NCBI GenBank assembly: GCA_940337035.1
Contig: OW679203.1
Location: 24,313,495-24,377,494, forward strand
DNA length: 64,000 nt
Reading direction: 5' to 3'
Origin: Agriotes lineatus
Taxonomy: Eukaryota > Arthropoda > Insecta > Coleoptera > Elateridae
Shown: positions 11,690-25,050 of the stretch, one piece after another
Position numbering within the stretch: the first letter of the stretch is position 1
How the letters are laid out: each line of letters starts with the position of its first letter
The notes under the pieces: model-generated
Database searches by the model: none
The model's input: the letters and a program-made list of their open reading frames with translations, nothing else
What the model was told of the DNA's origin: nothing
Made by a program: the position numbers and the translations under genes

Positions 11690-12155
11690 CTTTCTTGTAG
11701 CATTCCTCTCACTTTATGATAGCTTGAAACATTCTTTGTATAAGGCGATTTGGTTTTTCTGGTCCGTATTTGATCAGCTCTGGCACAGTTCCCTCCGGTC
11801 CAGGGGTGTTATTATTTCTAATGCACTGGAGGGCCTTCAGTACGTCTTCCATAGTAATTGCAATTTGGTGTTCTCCTTCACTTGTCCTATTTTGTTCGTG
11901 TTCTTCTTTCTCTTTGAACTCTTCTCTATTTTCTGTCAGGAGCTCTCGGTAGTATTTCACAAAGGTCTCTTCGATATCTAACTTGTTTCTTTATTGTTGG
12001 TTTTTATCGACTTAATGACGCTCCATGACTCTGAGTATGTTGCTCCTCCTATATGTTGTTCCACATTCATTTTTCTCTGTAGAATTTGTAGTTTTCCAGC
12101 TTGGTAGCTAACCATCTTTCATATAGCTGTCTCTTTGTAACGCAGATTTCCGCAG
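11690..12155 (-). pseudogene. LINE reverse-transcriptase fragment (upstream part of RT)
   Basis: Reading down the minus strand from about 12,150, frame-shifted translation gives RQLYERWLATKLENYKFYRE, an IGGATYSESWSVIKSIK-like block, and KYYRELLTENREEF. Next come an acidic linker and MEDVLKALQCIRNNNTPGPE, then a VPELIKYGPEK segment. The order linker, YRELLTE, then NxxxPGP(D/E)G..PELIKYG is diagnostic of the start of the RT domain in arthropod LINE proteins. The longest uninterrupted piece is 83 codons (11709-11960). No catalytic YADD block follows; the element is broken downstream. The plus-strand frames over the same bases are shadows. Confidence 0.85.
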
Positions 12156-13199
12156 CCCCGCTTGTGTTTAGTTCAACTTTACGGTACTAATTTACTCGGA
12201 CCTATTTGTTTACCTAACTAGCTCACTACACATGAAGCCTCGCGGCTATGAAGAATCACTATCTGCCAAAATAGAAAACTGCCCTACAACTCGGGTCTTG
12301 TAAATATGCAGTATGACATTACTAGACCAATTACATTAAAATACGAATGGATCATGAACGCGCAATAGCTCATTGCTACTCGCAACACGCAAACTTCCGT
12401 TATACATACAGTCAAATGGAAATAACTTTGAATTCCCCATACAAACTACTTCGTGTACTTATTTATTTGTTAAGCCTGGAGCAAACGCTTATCGCTCAAA
12501 CTGCAAACATGCCTCACATTTGGTCACCTTATGCTTATGGCTTGAAACTGCAACGTAGCTAATTGAGATGGCACTGGACCGCAAATGACTGGTATAGGTC
12601 ATCAACCGTGAATGACTCTTATGGAAATTTCTCACAAAAGTTGCAGAAAAATCCTTCACTGCAGGCTCAATCGGCTCTGGCGGATTACGTCACGAAAACA
12701 CCTTTTTAAATGCGTACTTACTCAGTATATGGTTAAAATGGCACTTACGTGAAATCCGAAGACTGCACATCAACACTTCGGCAGCAACTTTTATTTATTG
12801 CAAGACTTCGCCGCTTTATTTAGCACTCTTTTCGTCTATACGAAATTACAATAATCAAACCTAATTAACAATAAAAAATTGTGCAAACACAAATTTTTTA
12901 TCCAGCTTCGGTGTTGGTTGCTGAAAAATTTCATCTGTATTTCGTCCCCCTTTTCGTGGAGGGCTTCCAAAGCTGACTTTTTCATGCAATCCATGCCAGT
13001 AAATCCAAGTTCGGTCCATTCTATTGTGATACACAGCTGTCTTATCGACTCATCTTAATGACGATGTACATATTTGAAACCCATTTTTTGTTTGTGGTCC
13101 TATGCGTTGGTAGAATGTTGTTATATGCCCATTACATGCGCACTGCATCTTATCTATCAGAAGGCTGTGGTAACTGCCACATTCGGCCTATTTTAACTC
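12156..13199. other. unassigned DNA between LINE fragments
   Basis: This is AT-rich sequence between the endonuclease-like and reverse-transcriptase-like parts of the minus-strand LINE relic. Frames are short and interrupted. It may be the decayed middle of the element or an unrelated insertion. Confidence 0.4.
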
Positions 13200-13905
13200 C
13201 GACGTCAGTTATAGTCAGTTTGGTTTTCTTCTGACAATTGTTCATTATTTTGAATACATTTTTTTCGCATATCTGTCATATTCTCTCTCCTTTATCGGCG
13301 AGTATGTTGTCTCCGAACTGACCTACTGTCTCGTCATTCTTCCTTATTCCCGTCCTTTCATTTAATTCTCTAGCAATTATAGTTTCTTGGGTTGTTCTCC
13401 ATATATTTCTTTAGAGTGTCCATAAATTCTCCTGTTTGTGTTATAGGGCTATCCTCATTGGGTCTATGTCTCCGTCTCGATTATTAAATTGCACATTTTT
13501 TTATTTATTGGGTCCCAGTTGTGACTTAATCAGTAATGCCACTCCTGCGTTGGCTCTCTTATTCGTTTTTCACTCCGCTCTACTTTTTCCCTTCTTTGTT
13601 TGGTTGGTTAAAATTATATACAGCTTCACTGGTCACTTATCTTTGTTATTCCATCCTTGTATATTTCATGCTCCAATCGTCAAATTTCTTCTATTCCGCT
13701 GTTTCTTCTTCTGGTTGAGAGAACCTTGGTTTCTAGCGAAACTCCTTTTCTACCCGATTGAGTTCATGGAATTCAATTTGTTGTCTCTGATGTTGTCGTT
13801 GTTGTTAATCTTCTGTGAGGTGCAATTCTGTTACTCATCTGATAGGAACATCCTGTTAGTGATCGTCTTCTTTTCCATCTCTTTTTTATTGACCTTCGTG
13901 TAACA
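13200..13905 (-). pseudogene. LINE endonuclease-domain fragment
   Basis: Minus-strand translation, with stops and shifts, gives RANAGVALLIKSQLGPNK, then NNRDGDIDPMRIAL, FMDTLKKYMENNPRNYNC and VGQFGDNILADKGERI. These match in order the late part of the LINE apurinic-like endonuclease domain: a GVALLI strand, a region ending R(I/L)xL, and a G(Q/K)FGxxxxNxxGERL block. It lies upstream of, and on the same strand as, the RT fragment at 11690-12155, as in an intact element. The 155-codon plus-strand frame at 13436-13903 is its antisense shadow. Confidence 0.65.
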
Positions 13906-16900
13906 AGTCCCTATTTAGACAAAGATATATGATGACGATAAACAACTCAATTGCTGTAAACCCTCATTACACAATTAAACAAATAAGTTATATATCACGA
14001 AGTTCTCATTTGATGTCTAACATTAATAAATACTCCAGTTGGTTTCATCCAACACGCAATTGCTGCGCAGAGAGCAACGATTGTAGTTTGTAAATATTTA
14101 CACGAAGGTTGCTTTGCTCAAGTCATTATCTTCTGCCAGAGTAAATATTGCGAACACAATTGATAATTTAAGGTATTGTGGCGTGCTAATTTTAAACATC
14201 CAGAAAATGTAGCTAATTGTGTCTCGGTTAAACACATCGCTTCATCGAACAAAGCAATGGGTGTCGCCAGGAGCAAAACCACAGCCATGCTGGAAATTCC
14301 ATTCTGTGGGATTATCGGATCGGTGCGAATAATTAATAAATCAAGAGCAAACTATTTAACCTTGCTCTAGATAGCCGGTACACGAAGGTGCGTCGCATTA
14401 CATTGCCGGGCATGGCGACGAGCATTAATAAATATTTTATTGTTGTTACCAGCCGATGTTTGCGTGGAAATTCTCATGTGGGCTCCGTCCAATTACGAAT
14501 CCGGAAGGTTTGCTGTAAACAGCGATTTTTGTAGCAATCTTTAATGTCCGGCGCTCCCTTGCGCGTCAGAATTCGATTTTCTCTGGTTTGAAAAAGCCAC
14601 CTTTCAGCGCGGTAACAGTAACAAACGGAAGTTGCCCAAATTGCGAGCCCCAAGAGACGGGCGATTAGAACGGCAACCTTGTAAGGTGCTCCGCAATTCA
14701 TTTTTGGACCATTTCCGATTTTGTTTTATTGCAATCAGGCATGCAGTCGATGCAGCTTTTAACTCAAGTCATAGATGAATCAGTTGAAAGAGCTGAACGA
14801 GTTTTTTTTCCATTTCCTTCGTTCTAGCTTCTGATATGCATTGGAACTGGCAATTAGGTTACATCAATTATTTTTATATTTCCAGTCTGTAGTTGATTAT
14901 ATTAAAATCATATTGGTTGAATTTAAGTAACTAGGCAAAGGTGCCGTCGTGAACAAGAAACGCTAGTAGTACTAGACGTCAGCATTGAAAATCATTTGTG
15001 TTATTGAAAACAGCCTTATATGTACCTACCTAGAGACATTGCTACGTGTAATAGAACGTAAATGACTAGATTGTTGAGCCTGAAATCAATTATGAATGGT
15101 AGGATTGAAGGTCAAATCATTTCTTGAAGAATTGGCGTGTGTTTGAACATGGGGGCGAAATACGAAGAGCAAGAGCAAAGAAACGAGTTGTGGTGGGCCA
15201 TGGATAAAATCGATTATACCTGATGGGTATAAGGAAATGAAGAAAAGATGGAAGAAGTTGGAACTAGTTTGCACGTCCGTTACCATATTTTCAAAGTAGC
15301 TTCTAACGTGGTTATGGTGTTACATTTTAATCTTGGTGTTTCACGTGTACGTACAGAAACACAGTACGAAGTAAATTAACAGAACTGATTTATTATTGCA
15401 AATATATGGAAGTACAAATTGTTAGAAACAACCATAGTAACGCTATCGCGACCGCCGACTGTCGCAGACCCGTTTATATAGTGCGGCCCATTATCTGTTT
15501 CATCAAAATTTGGTAAGCTGTTAACTCCTTGGTTTCCCAGAGTTTCCAGACAATGAACAGTCACGCATGTGGGATACTCTTCAGATGAAGACAGTTTACA
15601 TAATCCTGAAATAGTGCAAGTTATATCAAATAGCAACTAGGGTAGCCCAAGGTTTTTTTATGTAATGTGAACGACGGAACAAAGTTGCAAACTGCCTTAA
15701 GTCAGAAGGTGCTTTCTTGATATGGGTAATAGAATGATGGAAGAGAAAATAAATATAGTGGCGCACGGAAGCATTAACTGATGACATCGCGTTTTACCTA
15801 GTAGCAATAAAAATTATTATGTTACATATTACGGAAATCATAATCAGGACTATTAACTATGAGTTCCAACTTATTTTTATGTCTGAATTCCACACACTAT
15901 TACTTAGACATGCTCGTTAGCTTCGATTATTACTTTAATCAAATAATCGTAATGATTTAAATACGCTATAATTTACGAATACGAGTACTGAGTAAATAAT
16001 TTGATTACACAAGAACCTTGACAACGCGGTTTTTTAAAATGAATTTGCCGAGCAATGGACTGTATAATTGGCAATTTTGAGATAAGTGTTATAGCGGCGC
16101 TGCTTATGCAATTATAAATAACTGTTTTGTTTGTTTTTGATATGAGGGACAGTAAATAATTTGTATAAAATGTGGTATTTCATTGCCAGGATGAGTCATG
16201 TACCAACTACAGCTATCAGTAATCTAAATTTTGATCCGTGGACACGAAGTCATAGAGTGACACCAACTTCGGGGTATATAATTATACTCCGAATGGTAAA
16301 CTATTTCAGATGCAAGCTCTAAATCAAAATTTCGCAATGACTCGAACCAGCTTCAAATCGTACTACACAGACGTTCAGGCTTCATGGAGGTTTTGGAGGG
16401 CCGACTAGCTACAGTGACGGTGTGCGGTTCCTTTTTTAATTATCAAAGGGTGTTCAAAGCACCAGGGGTCGTCAAAGCGTCTGTTACAACCGATAAGTCT
16501 ATTAGCTTACGAAAACTCTTAAACTCTCCAAAGTACTATGGGTAGCCATTTCCTTACAACCTGAAGCAAACTTCAGAAAGGTTCGACACCTCAATTGCTT
16601 GCATTATCCATACACAAAACCGTAGTAAACATGATCAGGGTTATATTAATTAACGACAATAAATATTATACAAAACGTTGCATCAATTAATTTCAACACT
16701 CGTGTAAACCACGAACGCGATCCACGCTACAGGTGAAAGCCACAAATACAATCAACTCTACTGTTGCCACTATTTATAGGAGTTCAGCTAGTACCTAACA
16801 AAGTTCAATAATTAAATAAGTAACAGGGCAGAATAAATTAGCGGACAATTAGAGATTTACGATGTTGTCGCAGGTCGAACATGGCAGGAGAGCAACAGTA

Positions 16901-18039
16901 ATTGTATGCCACAACGTACGTAGAAATTTGGAATATACAATAAATGCGCCAGTAATTACTGACAAACTCGGAGATGATGCGACACTAGCCGGTGATTCCA
17001 ATCTTTCAGTACGCTTAATGTACAGATTTGTTTTTACCTTCAGAAGATCGTGTTTTAGTACTTCTAGAAATGCAAAACGGCCCCGGAAAGTAAACAGCAA
17101 CAATCAGCCACCAGGAAAAGTCACCAGAAGCAGGCGGGCTCTGATCAAGAATTGCTAACCGAAGTGTTAGCATAACCTAGCTGCTCATACTCCTAACGAC
17201 TTCAAGTCAGCTCTTTCTCCAAGACTTAAATTACGGGGCCAGAAAAATCGTCAAATAAATGCGATGGGTAATTAAGATCCAAATATCTTCGACGGATACG
17301 ATCCATAAAGTTCCGCGATTTCTGGTAGGGTTGCACCACGACGGTACGCGTGAAATCGGCTCAAAAGGTGTTAGCAGAAGAGAACGAGGGACAAAACACA
17401 TCACCGCAGGTGCGCGAAGACAATAGAACGCTACTTTGCCTAGTTAGGCTTGACAACGAATCGATAATGCAATTAAAGGGCCACAATGGGTAACGCTTTT
17501 TACCAGTAACAAAATGCTTTACAAATTTTAAATAGTGGTTTGCCGACATTGATGTAACACCCGATTCATCACATAGGTATACATTTGAATTCTTAGAGTC
17601 AGTCCAATTTATGCTGGGCGGTAGAATACGTTCCGATAGACTTTTACTTCAGAACAGATCTGAGATAACAGCTACCAACTCAATCTGACAAACTATTTAC
17701 TAATTATATATTGCAGCAGGCTCTGCACTCTATGCTCTTGCACACCGCTCAATCCTTGGCTGCTCATTGTCTGGGGAGGCTGGGAAACTAAGCAGTTGAA
17801 ATCTTACCTAAACTGATAGAACAAATAATGGAATGCATAAATGGGTTTGCATCATCACATCGGCAGTCACGTTGGCGTTATTATGGTTGTATTTGCCAAT
17901 TTGTACTTGCATACGTTATTAAGTTAGTTTTGTTTGTAGTTACTTCGAATTTTATTTACTTTTCACTCTTGTTCGATATCTATCTTGATGATATCATCCA
18001 ACACATCATTTATAAACAACAAAAAGAACTACACAAAAA
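13906..18039. other. no gene recognised
   Basis: Mostly AT-rich unique sequence. Overlapping plus and minus frames at 16849-17158 are similar in length and unfamiliar. The segment near 16,400 (GCCGACTAGCTAC) loosely resembles one near 28,770 and may be part of a dispersed repeat. I see no RNA gene or splice-supported exon. Confidence 0.45.
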
Positions 18040-18140
18040 TGGTTGTACTACTGGACATGACCTAACAAAATTAAAAAATAGAAATACCCTTATTAAATTC
18101 TACAAAGTCATGGCAATTCCCACATTAATATGTGGATGAA
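18040..18140 (+). pseudogene. LINE reverse-transcriptase scrap
   Basis: The end of the plus-strand frame reads LIKFYKVMAIPTLICG and then a stop where a Trp-containing block would be expected. The motif (K)FYK.MA.PTL.(Y/C)G is characteristic of the segment after the RT thumb in arthropod LINE proteins. Upstream text (KNGCTTGHDLTKLKNRNT) fits the preceding linker. Only about 35 codons are recognisable. Confidence 0.6.
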
Positions 18141-20468
18141 AGCACAGTAAATGCGCCTCTAATATCAGTTGTAGAATATACATTGCTGAATCATGGAAGA
18201 ATGGAGGAAATGAGCTAAGCTTGGTATTTTTAACAGACAAAAATAAATCCCCAGTTTCATGCATAACTGGAAGGGCCACTGAATCAGAACGTGCAACTCA
18301 CGTATCCCAAGAGTAATAATTATAGACCAATTGGTAGCACAGACGATGGAAAGACCAATTCCTGTGGAATCGCAGCTTATTCATGATGTTCTGATGGCGG
18401 TAATCCCTTTCTTCATCAGCTGCCACATGTCCTTTTCATAGATCCAAGGGAATTCAGACCACGAATGTCGAGATTTCGCTTATTACTTGTACACTTTTCC
18501 GCAACATCCTGTTTAAGGAAAACAAACAAGCCGGTATCGAAATGGATGGAAGCGCGTGCAGCGTTACCTCAACATCCGACGAGTCCTGAAGAGTTGCTCG
18601 ACGAACCATCTCCGCATTCCTGAGGCGTTACGAGGCTTTATTATCGCGAAGACGCCTCAAGCAGAGGCAAACCATTAGCGTACTGCGTGTACATTTGCTT
18701 TCGACATCCAGCAGTAATAATTGATTTTTTGCCCATTTTTCGTGACCCATTATTAATCACGAGCAGTGTTTAGTGAAACCCGATCTTAAACTCGAGCTCA
18801 GAAGACTGAAAAGGTACCACGCCAGCCGGTGTTTGCAAAATAAGTCATGCGGATAATCCGCGGCATTCACAAGGTTTCCATCGCTCGACATTCAATTGTA
18901 TCTTGTTACCAAAGTGATTTCAGGACAAATTGCATGCGCTATAATTATATCTCGATTTGAAAAGTGCAGAATATTGCAAAAATATATCGGATTCGTACTA
19001 AGAAAATGGGAATAGGAATGATAGATGGGTGCTTCAAAAATAGTATGAGAAACTTACAAATAGGGAACCCTCTGTGCAATTGACACGTTTTGGCGTTACC
19101 TTTATGACCTTTATGTGTATTCTTATTGGTTCTGCTTCGCTTCTTAATTTAAATGGAAACGTCAAGCACTGAATTGCTTTACTATCTGTAACTTTTTTGT
19201 GGCGCTTCCATAATCATGCTGGAAATATCAATAAATGAAGCCTTTGACAAAATCAATTTTCGCACAACAAATAAACAACATAAGCAATATCGAATTGAAA
19301 TTACAGATATTGTAATGGTATGTTGCTCACAGCAATTCTGGTTGCATAACTAACACACGAACATGAAGGCAAGATTCAAATATGCCCAGAATTAGTATTA
19401 TATTTATTGCAAGAATTGCATTTGAACATAACAGGATTGGCAAGGGTGCGTTCAGCTCATTTTTCAATATTTGTACTCCTTATGGCAAATGCAACTAATT
19501 TTCGGTTACGTCAAGACAAGAATACGATTTTGCTTGAAAACAGAGTTGTTTCGAGGCTTTACAAAAGTTGTATGCAGCGATAGTAGTAAAATTATTATGC
19601 CAACAATCGGTAATGCACCGGAAGGGTAAGGAAGCAGTGTAAGGAGAAACATAAATGCAAAGAGCATTGAAAGGCAACCTAAGATACAAAGAAGGCAACA
19701 GTGCAGTGCTAAATAAACTGGTGGAAACCAGTGTTAATTAAAAATAAAGTGAAAATACGAACAAAGTGAGGTTATAGTGCGCTCCAAAAACGACATTTAT
19801 GCAAAAACATTGTAATTATTAAGAAAACATTGTACAAACTTACGTGAAAGCAATTTTTAAGTTGTTGCTATTTTACCTAGATGTTCTATTGTCATTGTTT
19901 ATTAGCGAAGTCAAGCGTGAAGCTGTTTGTAAAGATTGGGTTGCCACTGTTGATTGATTTGGGGTATTAAAAGCTAATTATTTAAATCCAGTGTTGGTTT
20001 TGATTAATCGAATGTACGAATTTTGATCAAGTTATAAAGTGCCGTCCCAGAGAAAATTGAGTTGGTAGTTACGCCCACGTGAGTACAACTTCCGGGCTAG
20101 TTTTCGTCAAGTTTTAAGGCAGCAGCCAGCTGAAAATAGTGTGCAGCGTGTAGATAGGATCTTCCTTGTGATTTACAAGCTGACAGAAACAGCCGGGAGC
20201 ATTCCAGAAACGAATTACGAAGGTGGCGTCACTAAAAAATGTAATCCAGGAACCAAGTTCACTTATCGAGGTCGATTTGAACACCCAGGGAGCTCCAACA
20301 GGTTTGCAGCAGTGTGGTCCAGCTGGGGCATTCATCGTTCGAGAAACAGAGACAAGCAGCAGCCGCGATGATCCTGCCAGAAAGAAATGATCGCCGTAGC
20401 GTCCCTAAAAAGTGCGGAATCCGAAGAAGTTGGCCATCAACGAAAAAATAGTAGCTCCGCGTATTCTG
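18141..20468. other. no gene recognised
   Basis: There is an open plus-strand stretch of about 80 codons ending near 18,625 without a recognised motif. The remainder is AT-rich with short unsupported frames. Confidence 0.4.
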
Positions 20469-23400
20469 TGACGTCAGAGAAGGAAACAAAAACAAGTTGG
20501 GCATACTACTTGATTCAAATTACATTGCTATTTATTACCTGTTGAGGAATTGCTAATTGTTAGTGATTTGCGATCATATTACGCTGAATTTTTGAGATAT
20601 CCGACAGCTCTGTTTTTGCCTTCAATTTTATAGGTTATCTGCCACTCGTTTTAAAATTGGGCAATTGCTATATAAGAGTGAAAGTTATACTCAAGAATTA
20701 AAGTTATACTATGTGTTACAACCTAACCCTGTGACTGAGTTCTCATGTACTAAGCCGGAGCAATTTTAATTTTAAATTAGTTGCCAATGAGTAAAATATA
20801 AAAAGACAAAATACCATTTATTGCAATTAATTAACAAGCATCAATTTAATAAGCCCTGAGAGGGACAGCACAGTAATTCTTATTAGTACTAGTATTTGTT
20901 GTGATAATCCCACATTTATTTATTTATTTTTATAACAAACTTCTTATCACCAATTAGAGTGGGCTATCATTATAATACACAAACACACTTGAGCCTTAGC
21001 AGTAAGAATCTCTCCTGTGATGCTCTTACAGATAGTTTGCTGAGCGTTTTGCCAGGGCGAGGCTTCAAGCAAGCGCGGCTAAAGAGTTGCAAGTGTTCAG
21101 CCGGATCATGTAAAAGCCTGCGCGCGTACAGTGCTGCAATGTCGATTTGTACAAGCACATTTTTGTACTTATGCTTAAATCGTTGCGCTCGCCATTGATA
21201 ACGTGATCTTAATGCTATAGATGCTGTAGATGCTCCATCTTATACGGGCAGGTTTTGCTGTTAACTATCAGAGCCATTTAATTGAACGCGACCATCGAGA
21301 ATTCGTACACAGCCACCACTGGTTGATTGCGACCAAACGGCATATGGTCTGTCGTGTAGTATTTTATATAAGAATATAGTTTTAGTAACCGAATGGGATT
21401 ACATTACAGTGAAATTCAAAATCCTCCCCGATTTTTACAGTTTTTCAGTAAGAAAAAACGTCAGAATGTTATGGTAGTGCGGTGAATAGTTAGACAAATA
21501 AAACAAATTTAGGAAACTATAAGATTCTACAAACGTGATTTTGTGTGAGTATTTTTAAACAAAACAAAATCTGCAATTATTTATACCCCAAAAGCTATAA
21601 TATTAAAGAATTCCATTAAACAGGGTGGAAGTGATTTGTTGCATCCCTAACATTCGGGGTTGTAGCAATCATTGAAACGATTTACCCGATTTTTTAACTG
21701 TAACATTATGTGTGGAAGCACCGAAACTATTATACTCGCACATCATTGTTGTCGTGTGTCAGTTTAACACAAGGTTACCACTGCCTGGTTGTAATATTTA
21801 TACAAGCGAAATTCTTCACTCGTGCTGATATGGTTACCCTTGCTGTAGATAACGCTATCATTCACTAATTTTCCTTGCTACAAAAATATAGTAATATTTG
21901 CAGACGTTCCACCTTGGTGACGTAGTTTTGACGCGTTTTGTTGCGCTGTATGAACAATTCGAGCTTCCATACACAACCACTCTTGGTTATACTAATAATA
22001 ATATCGTGCGACTGGCTGGAATATTACTACCACTACAGGTTGTGACCGTAAGGATTTGGCATTGCTGAACTCTCGGTACCGTTTGATCAGCGCTGGTTGA
22101 TTGCGATCATTAATACACACATTTTTTTCATCGTTATTTGGTTATTGATTTAGTTAGACTCGTAGTGGCTCTTCTCATCAGTTCTACGTACAGAATAGTT
22201 CATATTATTCAAAACAAGAGTACATGGATTAGCGCAGTACCGATTTTCAATTCAAGGCCGGGAGCCTCTGACGTCACGATCCCGTGACGTTAGCTGAATG
22301 CCGCTATTTATGGCCGTCGGCGTTAAACTGTGTGCACATATTGTTGGACATGCTTATTGCCATTATCTATTATAATTGAGCTTTATTGTTTAATAGACAA
22401 GTAATTTAGTGCTTTTGTTAATATTTGGTGGGGTTCGTGTGAGTATTTTACCATCAGTCTTACACAAATACGCTCTTCAGTGACCATTGCAAGCAGATCA
22501 TTGCTTTTTCAACGTACAGCGAGTAGCTACTTTGTAACACAAACCGCTGAAGAGATTAGTTTATTGCAAGTGTTTGCGGAGAGATATTTTCATCATGTAA
22601 ATAAGTGTGCAATTCCTGTGTGTCGCGCCAATTATGGAAACAAGGATAAGGTAGTATTTGTACTAATAATATTATTGGGTTACTGCGGCTTACGTGTACA
22701 ATATCACAAATATAAAATCAAATTTTAAAGAAGCATGTAATGCACATATCGCAAATATCATCCTTTTGAGAGTAGTAGGCCGACTCGGGGCATTTAATAA
22801 AATATTGTAATAACCCCTGCTCCTAATAATAAATAGGGGTTCTAAATAAAATAATTAATTAATGGCAAGCGAAACTACACTTTATAATTATCAAGTTTCA
22901 ATTGAAATTCATCTGTCATACTCAGGGCAAATTAAAAGAGTGTAACAAAATTACGACAAATAAATGGTTTATTGCCCTTTTCGTATATTATCTATCCGCA
23001 ATAGATTTGAGACTACCTGCGTAGACATAAGACAATCTTGGTTCCGGGTCGTAGGTTCATACATTTGAGAAAAACCTGTTATGACAAATAACTCGTTGTA
23101 TGACAATTACTCTAAAAAATTTCGGGCAAATGCACAATTTCATTTGACATTTAGGTAACTTCTAAATTTGGCTTAGCAACAAAATGATCTGTGGTCACGA
23201 GAAACGGCGTAAATTGAATTTTAAAAACAGCAAAATGGCAAAGATATGTCTGGTAAATATTAATACTGTGACGTAGCAACTGCTACATTCGTTTTGTTTT
23301 TAGCGTGACGTCGAACAGACGTGCAACAGGCTTTTGTTTCATATCCGGCCAAAACTGAAAAATGTCGCGTCATTTCGCATTTTCAAGAGACGCTATCTAA

Positions 23401-25050
23401 ATTTCTGGGAACTGGACGGCTTTGGACCACTCGAATACGGCTCTCCACCTACGGCAACGCATTCCCTGCGGAATGCTAACATTATCGGAGACCTCTCGGA
23501 CCCTGGATACGCTTCCCAGCGAGGCCGCAGGAATTATGGACTTGGAAATGGCTTGTTGCTTGGGATTTCTGCTTGTACTCGTTCCTGAATGTCCTCCTTA
23601 CACGTAATAGACGCTATTCTTGCTGGACGAAACTGCTTACTTACAGAAATTGGCCCCCGAAGTCACTCGCACTTGGACGAATTTTTCTGCTGGGCTTATC
23701 TGCTCCACCTGGACCTTTTAACACCTGGAAAACTATACCCACAGATGCACAGGACACTTGTGAATAACTATACACACAATTGGTATAACTAACAACCTTT
23801 TTATTTACAATTTTACATGATAATTGAGGAGCCAACACAATTTTCAAGCTTGTTTAGTTATTCCTAAACAATGACAGTCAGGTCTCTTAGCAACTAGATT
23901 TTCAAATGTTTATAAAGGAAATTAGGGTTGATAACGTGTTTAACCTTATGGACTACAGTTTTGATGTCATGTCTTTGCCAAACTACTAATATTGTCTTTT
24001 TCTTGGAATAATTATTACTACACTTGCTCTGCTTTTAACTCACTTTTGTTTATAATGCACTGATACACTTGGAGTTCATTTAACATCTCACTAATTGTCT
24101 GTCGATCGGTTACCTGACATTTTTATTGCTCTTTGCAATTATTATTTTGCTATCACGGTTTCGTATACACTTTTACTACATAACGCTCATTCTTCCTGTA
24201 TTTAACAAATCATTTTGTATTATTCTATTCACATTATGTGTGACATTAATAACCTCAATTCCGCCAGTTACAAATTAAATTGCACTAGCCCTTCCGAACA
24301 TTTATCATATCCGAAACTCTGAATGTAACCCTTCTAAAACCTGCTTTGTTTCATTGCTAACTGCTATAACTCAAACGATTACTTATTGCTGCTCACATCA
24401 AGTGCACTTATTAATGTAAAGTATTGATTATTGTGCTATAGATAGAATATTTAATTCTGTTTTCATGTTGATCTTATTCATTTAGTTAACTAGGCAATCA
24501 GAATTTCTGTGGGCAGTGACCCATCACAATATAAAGAACAACTGGTTGAATTCCAAACCTCACTCATTAAAATCACTGAACAGGAGGAAACATGATGAAT
24601 TACATAAATCTTGCTTATTCTCTAAATGTAAAAGCTTTTTATCTCACAAATTGAGAAAGACAAAATGTTAAGGTAGCACTGAAACTGTATAATCATTTTA
24701 TTATCTAAAGATATATTCCATAACTGACTTGATGTTTTGAAGAATAATTTTAAATATCATAACAAGCGAAAATTTGTATGACAGCTGGTTTTAATATTAT
24801 ATGCAGTAGAGGTTTATTTAGTTGATTTCCGTGGCTGTCATTATCATAGCGAATTTGATTAAAAATTATTGTGGTAAAATGAATAATAATCGATCTACTA
24901 AAACTTATGTTTTTTTTTGGTTTAACTCTTCGCGTTTTCCATTAAAAAAAAACGCGAATGGGGTATGACTAAGGCCCCAGTTTACGACTCGTAATACCGT
25001 TTCCAGAAAAAGATTCTAATTTTTATAGTGTGCCCACACTGCTGACGTCA
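20469..25050. promoter_or_regulatory. cluster of CRE/ATF-like TGACGT motifs
   Basis: Three perfect palindromes TGACGTCA occur at 20469-20476, 22269-22276 and 25043-25050. Near-sites lie at 21918 (TGACGTAG), 22285 (TGACGTTA), 23269 (TGACGTAG) and 23306 (TGACGTCG). TGACGTCA is the binding palindrome of CREB/ATF-type bZIP proteins. I know of no other perfect 8-mer in the window from reading it through. The motif hits are direct. An enhancer role is inference, and no target gene is visible nearby. The rest of this interval holds no recognised gene. Confidence 0.2.

Noticed and set aside
11400..11700. Continuation of the LINE reverse transcriptase downstream of the PELIKYG block
   Set aside because: Minus-strand translation of this stretch does not show the expected following RT blocks, so I did not extend the RT fragment past 11,690.
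13436..13903. 155-codon hydrophobic plus-strand frame as a membrane protein gene
   Set aside because: The antisense strand carries LINE endonuclease blocks in order. The hydrophobic text is what the complement of lysine-rich, A-rich coding DNA gives.
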